A stretch of 64,000 bases of DNA from VGBK01 sp964354255 (GTDB lineage: Bacteria > Actinomycetota > Acidimicrobiia > Spongiisociales > UBA11373): assembly GCA_964354255.1 (NCBI GenBank), contig CAYGYX010000005.1, positions 4,940 through 68,939 of the forward strand, given 5' to 3'. Each line of letters begins with the position of its first letter. Within the stretch, counting starts at the first letter, position 1. The notes under the pieces are model-generated. The model was not told the DNA's origin. It did no database searches and saw only the letters and a list, made by a program, of their open reading frames with translations. A program made the translations under genes and the position numbers. This document shows, one piece after another, positions 62,030-64,000 of the stretch.

Positions 62030-63178
62030 TTGCTCGATCGAAGCACCGTCGAGCGCCTGCGCGGCGCCGACACCGCCGGCCGACCCGTCGTCTCTGTTTA
62101 CCTGGGCCTCGGCCCCGACCGCGACCAGCTGCGGTCGATCGTCACGAGGCTGAAGGCACTGGTCCATCCACTGCGAGAGGGGCCCGCGATGGCCGCGGCG
62201 GGCGAGGAGGCCGGCCGGCTCCGGCAGGACCTGGAGGCGGTGGTGGCTATGGCCGACCGGGTGAGTACCGACCCGGGCCGCGGCGCGGCTCTCTTCGTGT
62301 GCTCCGCGGCCGGGTTGGCGGAGCACGTCAGCCTGCCCGCGCCGGTGCGGGATCGGGCGGTAGTCGACACCAGTCCCTACCTCGGGCCCCTTGAAGCGAT
62401 GCTGGCCCACTTCCGTCGGTACTGCGCGGTGGTCCTCGACCGCCGCCTCGCCTCGATCTATCGCTTTCACATGGGAGCGCTGGAGTCCTGGGAGGTCATG
62501 GGCGAAGAGGAGATCCGCAAGGACAACTACGGCGGTTTCTCCGGCTTCGCCGAACAGAGAGTGCGCGCCCATGCCGGGACGGTGGCCCGGCGGCTCTTCC
62601 GCCGCGTGGCCGCTCGCCTCGGTGAGTTGTATCGCGCCGGGGAGTACGACCTGCTCACCATCGGCGGACTTCCCACCAATGTGAGCGGCCTGGTGGCGGA
62701 ACTGCCCGCCGACCTGAAGGCCCGCCTCACCGGCACCTTCACGGTTGATCCGCGTCCCGCCGCTCCCGCCGAGATAGAGGGCCATTGCCGCGCCCTGGCC
62801 GAGGAGCACGACCGGGAGATCGACCTGCGCCTGGTGGAGGAGTTGATGGATGCCGCCGGCGCCCGGAGCCGGGGGGTGCTCGGCCTCGATCGGGTCCTCG
62901 ACGCCGCCAACCAGCAGGCCATCGACCTGCTGCTGCTCGACGCCGGGGAGACGGTCTCCGGGGTGGCCTGCCCCAGCTGTGGCTGGCTGGCCCGCACTGG
63001 GGAGGCCTGCCCCTCCTGCGGCGCCCGGACCCGCCGGGTAGCGGACCTGTACGACGCCGCCGCCGAGGCGGCGCGGGCCGGGGGAGGGTCGGTGCGCTAC
63101 GTGCTGGCCGAGACGCCACTGCACCACTTCGAGGCGGGAGCCACGACGCGCTTCCCGGTGGCGGTCATCGGCGGCTGA
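62030..63178 (+). CDS. Bacterial eRF1-like (baeRF/Vms1-like) protein with zinc ribbon
   Basis: 382 residues from TTG at 62030 (GGGAGGTG upstream). Domain order: N-terminal Rossmann-like half (VVSVYLGLGPDRDQLRSIV), a helical segment NYGGFSGFAEQRVRAHAG where eRF1 and Vms1 carry GGQ, then the RNase H-like middle domain (GEYDLLTIGGLPTNVSGLVAELP), and a C-terminal zinc ribbon CPSC and CPSC (ACPSCGWL, ACPSCGART). The GGQ Gln appears replaced by Phe. Relatives act on peptidyl-tRNA or stalled ribosomes; whether this one cleaves is open. Confidence 0.8.
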   Translation: MLDRSTVERLRGADTAGRPVVSVYLGLGPDRDQLRSIVTRLKALVHPLREGPAMAAAGEEAGRLRQDLEAVVAMADRVSTDPGRGAALFVCSAAGLAEHVSLPAPVRDRAVVDTSPYLGPLEAMLAHFRRYCAVVLDRRLASIYRFHMGALESWEVMGEEEIRKDNYGGFSGFAEQRVRAHAGTVARRLFRRVAARLGELYRAGEYDLLTIGGLPTNVSGLVAELPADLKARLTGTFTVDPRPAAPAEIEGHCRALAEEHDREIDLRLVEELMDAAGARSRGVLGLDRVLDAANQQAIDLLLLDAGETVSGVACPSCGWLARTGEACPSCGARTRRVADLYDAAAEAARAGGGSVRYVLAETPLHHFEAGATTRFPVAVIGG

Positions 63179-63284
63179 ACGGCCGGGTCCGCGGGGCCAC
63201 GGCCGCCCGATGCCAACTGCCTGCTTCGAGTTGGGCAGGGCCTTCCGGGCTATCGTGACCGGGCCCCGACTGTGAGGTGATCGC

Positions 63285-63866
63285 CTGACTGCCGCCGCCC
63301 TGGTGCTCGCCGCCGGCGGCTCGCGCCGCCTGGGCCGGCCCAAGCAGCTGCTCGATTGGGGCGGCCGGCCGCTGCTGGAGGGGGTCGTGGCCGCGGTGCA
63401 CGTCTGGCCTGTGACGCCGGTGGTGGTGGTGCTCGGGGCCCACGCCGAGGAGATCCTCGACCGCGTCGACCTGGGCGGGGCGCTGGTGGTGGTCAACCCG
63501 GAATGGGAGGAGGGCATCGCCTCGTCGCTGCGGGTGGGCTTCGATCTGCTGGCCCGGGAGAGGGGGGCCGAGTGGGCCTTCGTGGCTCTCGGCGACCAGC
63601 CGCGCATTCCGCCCGACGTTCCCGAGGCCCTGCTGGCCGCCGCCGGGGAGAGCGGACGGGGCGCGATCGTGCCGGTCTACCGCTACCAGCGGGGCAACCC
63701 GGTGCTTCTCGGGCGTTCGCTGTGGCCCCGGATGATGAGCCTGCAGGGTGACGCCGGCGCGGCCGCGCTGCTGCGGGCCCATCCCGGGTGGGTGCTCGAG
63801 GTCCGCGTCGACCATCCGGTCCCGGCCGACGTCGACCTTCCCGAGGACATCCAGGATCTTTCTTAG
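63285..63866 (+). CDS. MobA/MocA-like nucleotidyltransferase
   Basis: 193 residues if it begins at CTG 63285; GTG at 63303 would remove the first beta strand. AALVLAAGGSRRLGRPKQLLDWGGRPLLEGVV is the conserved nucleotide-binding start (LAAGGSxRxGxPKxLL), followed by WAFVALGDQPRIPPDV and GAIVPVYRYQRGNPVLLG. This set is shared by molybdopterin cytidylyl- or guanylyl-transferases. No molybdenum enzyme is encoded in the window, so the substrate is open. Confidence 0.85.
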   Translation: MTAAALVLAAGGSRRLGRPKQLLDWGGRPLLEGVVAAVHVWPVTPVVVVLGAHAEEILDRVDLGGALVVVNPEWEEGIASSLRVGFDLLARERGAEWAFVALGDQPRIPPDVPEALLAAAGESGRGAIVPVYRYQRGNPVLLGRSLWPRMMSLQGDAGAAALLRAHPGWVLEVRVDHPVPADVDLPEDIQDLS

Positions 63867-64000
63867 CGGCCTGGCGGATAGGGCGCTGACCAGGAGGAAC
63901 GCGTCCCGACATCCCGCCCCCGCGGCCAGGTGTTTCCGCAGGCCAAGGCGCTTTCGACGCCGAGTTGGGCTAGCGCGGGTCATGAGCCTTCTTGCCTACC

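Noticed and set aside
63981..64000. Start of another gene at the right edge
   Set aside because: ATG with only six codons visible; cannot be supported.

Overview
The window is a 64-kb piece of a very GC-rich bacterial chromosome. It is most likely from an actinomycete-type organism (Actinomycetota, perhaps near Acidimicrobiia), but no rRNA gene is present to place it. Pointers are the dnaK-grpE-dnaJ-hspR operon with an HspR-like operator, clpS followed by a DUF2017-type gene, an F420-type (Ddn-like) reductase, a monoderm Tad pilus operon, a LigC/LigD-type repair pair, frequent GTG and TTG starts, and Thr-rich lipoprotein linkers. Two 100-N gaps, each flanked by the same 55 bp on both sides, mark it as a draft, probably metagenomic, scaffold. 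No rRNA, tRNA, phage, insertion sequence or CRISPR array was seen.

Layout. 0-5.5 kb: a cut-off M20 amidohydrolase, an AhpD-like protein, a flavin-binding oxidase-like protein, lgt across gap 1, an NfeD/SPFH membrane pair and an AMIN-like secreted protein. 5.6-14.7 kb: proteostasis, with clpB, a Ycf46-type AAA ATPase, mscL, and hspR-dnaJ-grpE-dnaK; clpB and dnaK share an operator-like element. 15-25.4 kb: murI, a broken PH-like gene, a secreted metzincin protease with RTX-like repeats, LigC, two tandem lipoprotein serpins, a metallo-beta-lactamase-fold lipoprotein, a LigD-type polymerase and arsM-arsR. 25.5-36 kb: hydrolase, acetyltransferases, an M20 peptidase, a TetR regulator divergent from a large acyl-CoA dehydrogenase, a twice-frameshifted HAD gene, an AlkD-type glycosylase and an ADP-forming acyl-CoA synthetase. 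36-43.6 kb: a CNNM/CorC protein, proC with proline dehydrogenase, a TPM-like protein with PspA, azlCD, and an acyltransferase across gap 2. 43.7-51 kb: a membrane Fe-S (NarI/HdrD-like) oxidoreductase, a zinc-ribbon mini-protein, an orphan DNA methyltransferase, an ABC exporter, a Ddn-like protein and a GH26-like secreted hydrolase. 51-57 kb: a tightly coupled Tad/Flp pilus operon on the minus strand. 57-64 kb: a DUF3105-like protein, HTH-clpS-DUF2017, the three-gene proton-translocating transhydrogenase, a bacterial eRF1-like protein and a MobA-like nucleotidyltransferase.

Several sets probably act together: HspR with the DnaK and ClpB chaperones; the acyl-CoA dehydrogenase and the Fe-S membrane protein (electron transfer from beta-oxidation to quinone, inferred); proC and proline dehydrogenase (proline turnover); NfeD/SPFH and PspA/TPM (membrane integrity); and the protease with two surface serpins (possible protease/antiprotease balance). 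The least ordinary parts are the serpin-protease-ligase cluster, the shared heat-shock operator, the GTGA-coupled Tad operon with an exact 186-bp tandem duplication, and a family of GC-rich intergenic hairpins. At least three genes are disrupted by frameshifts or an in-frame stop.
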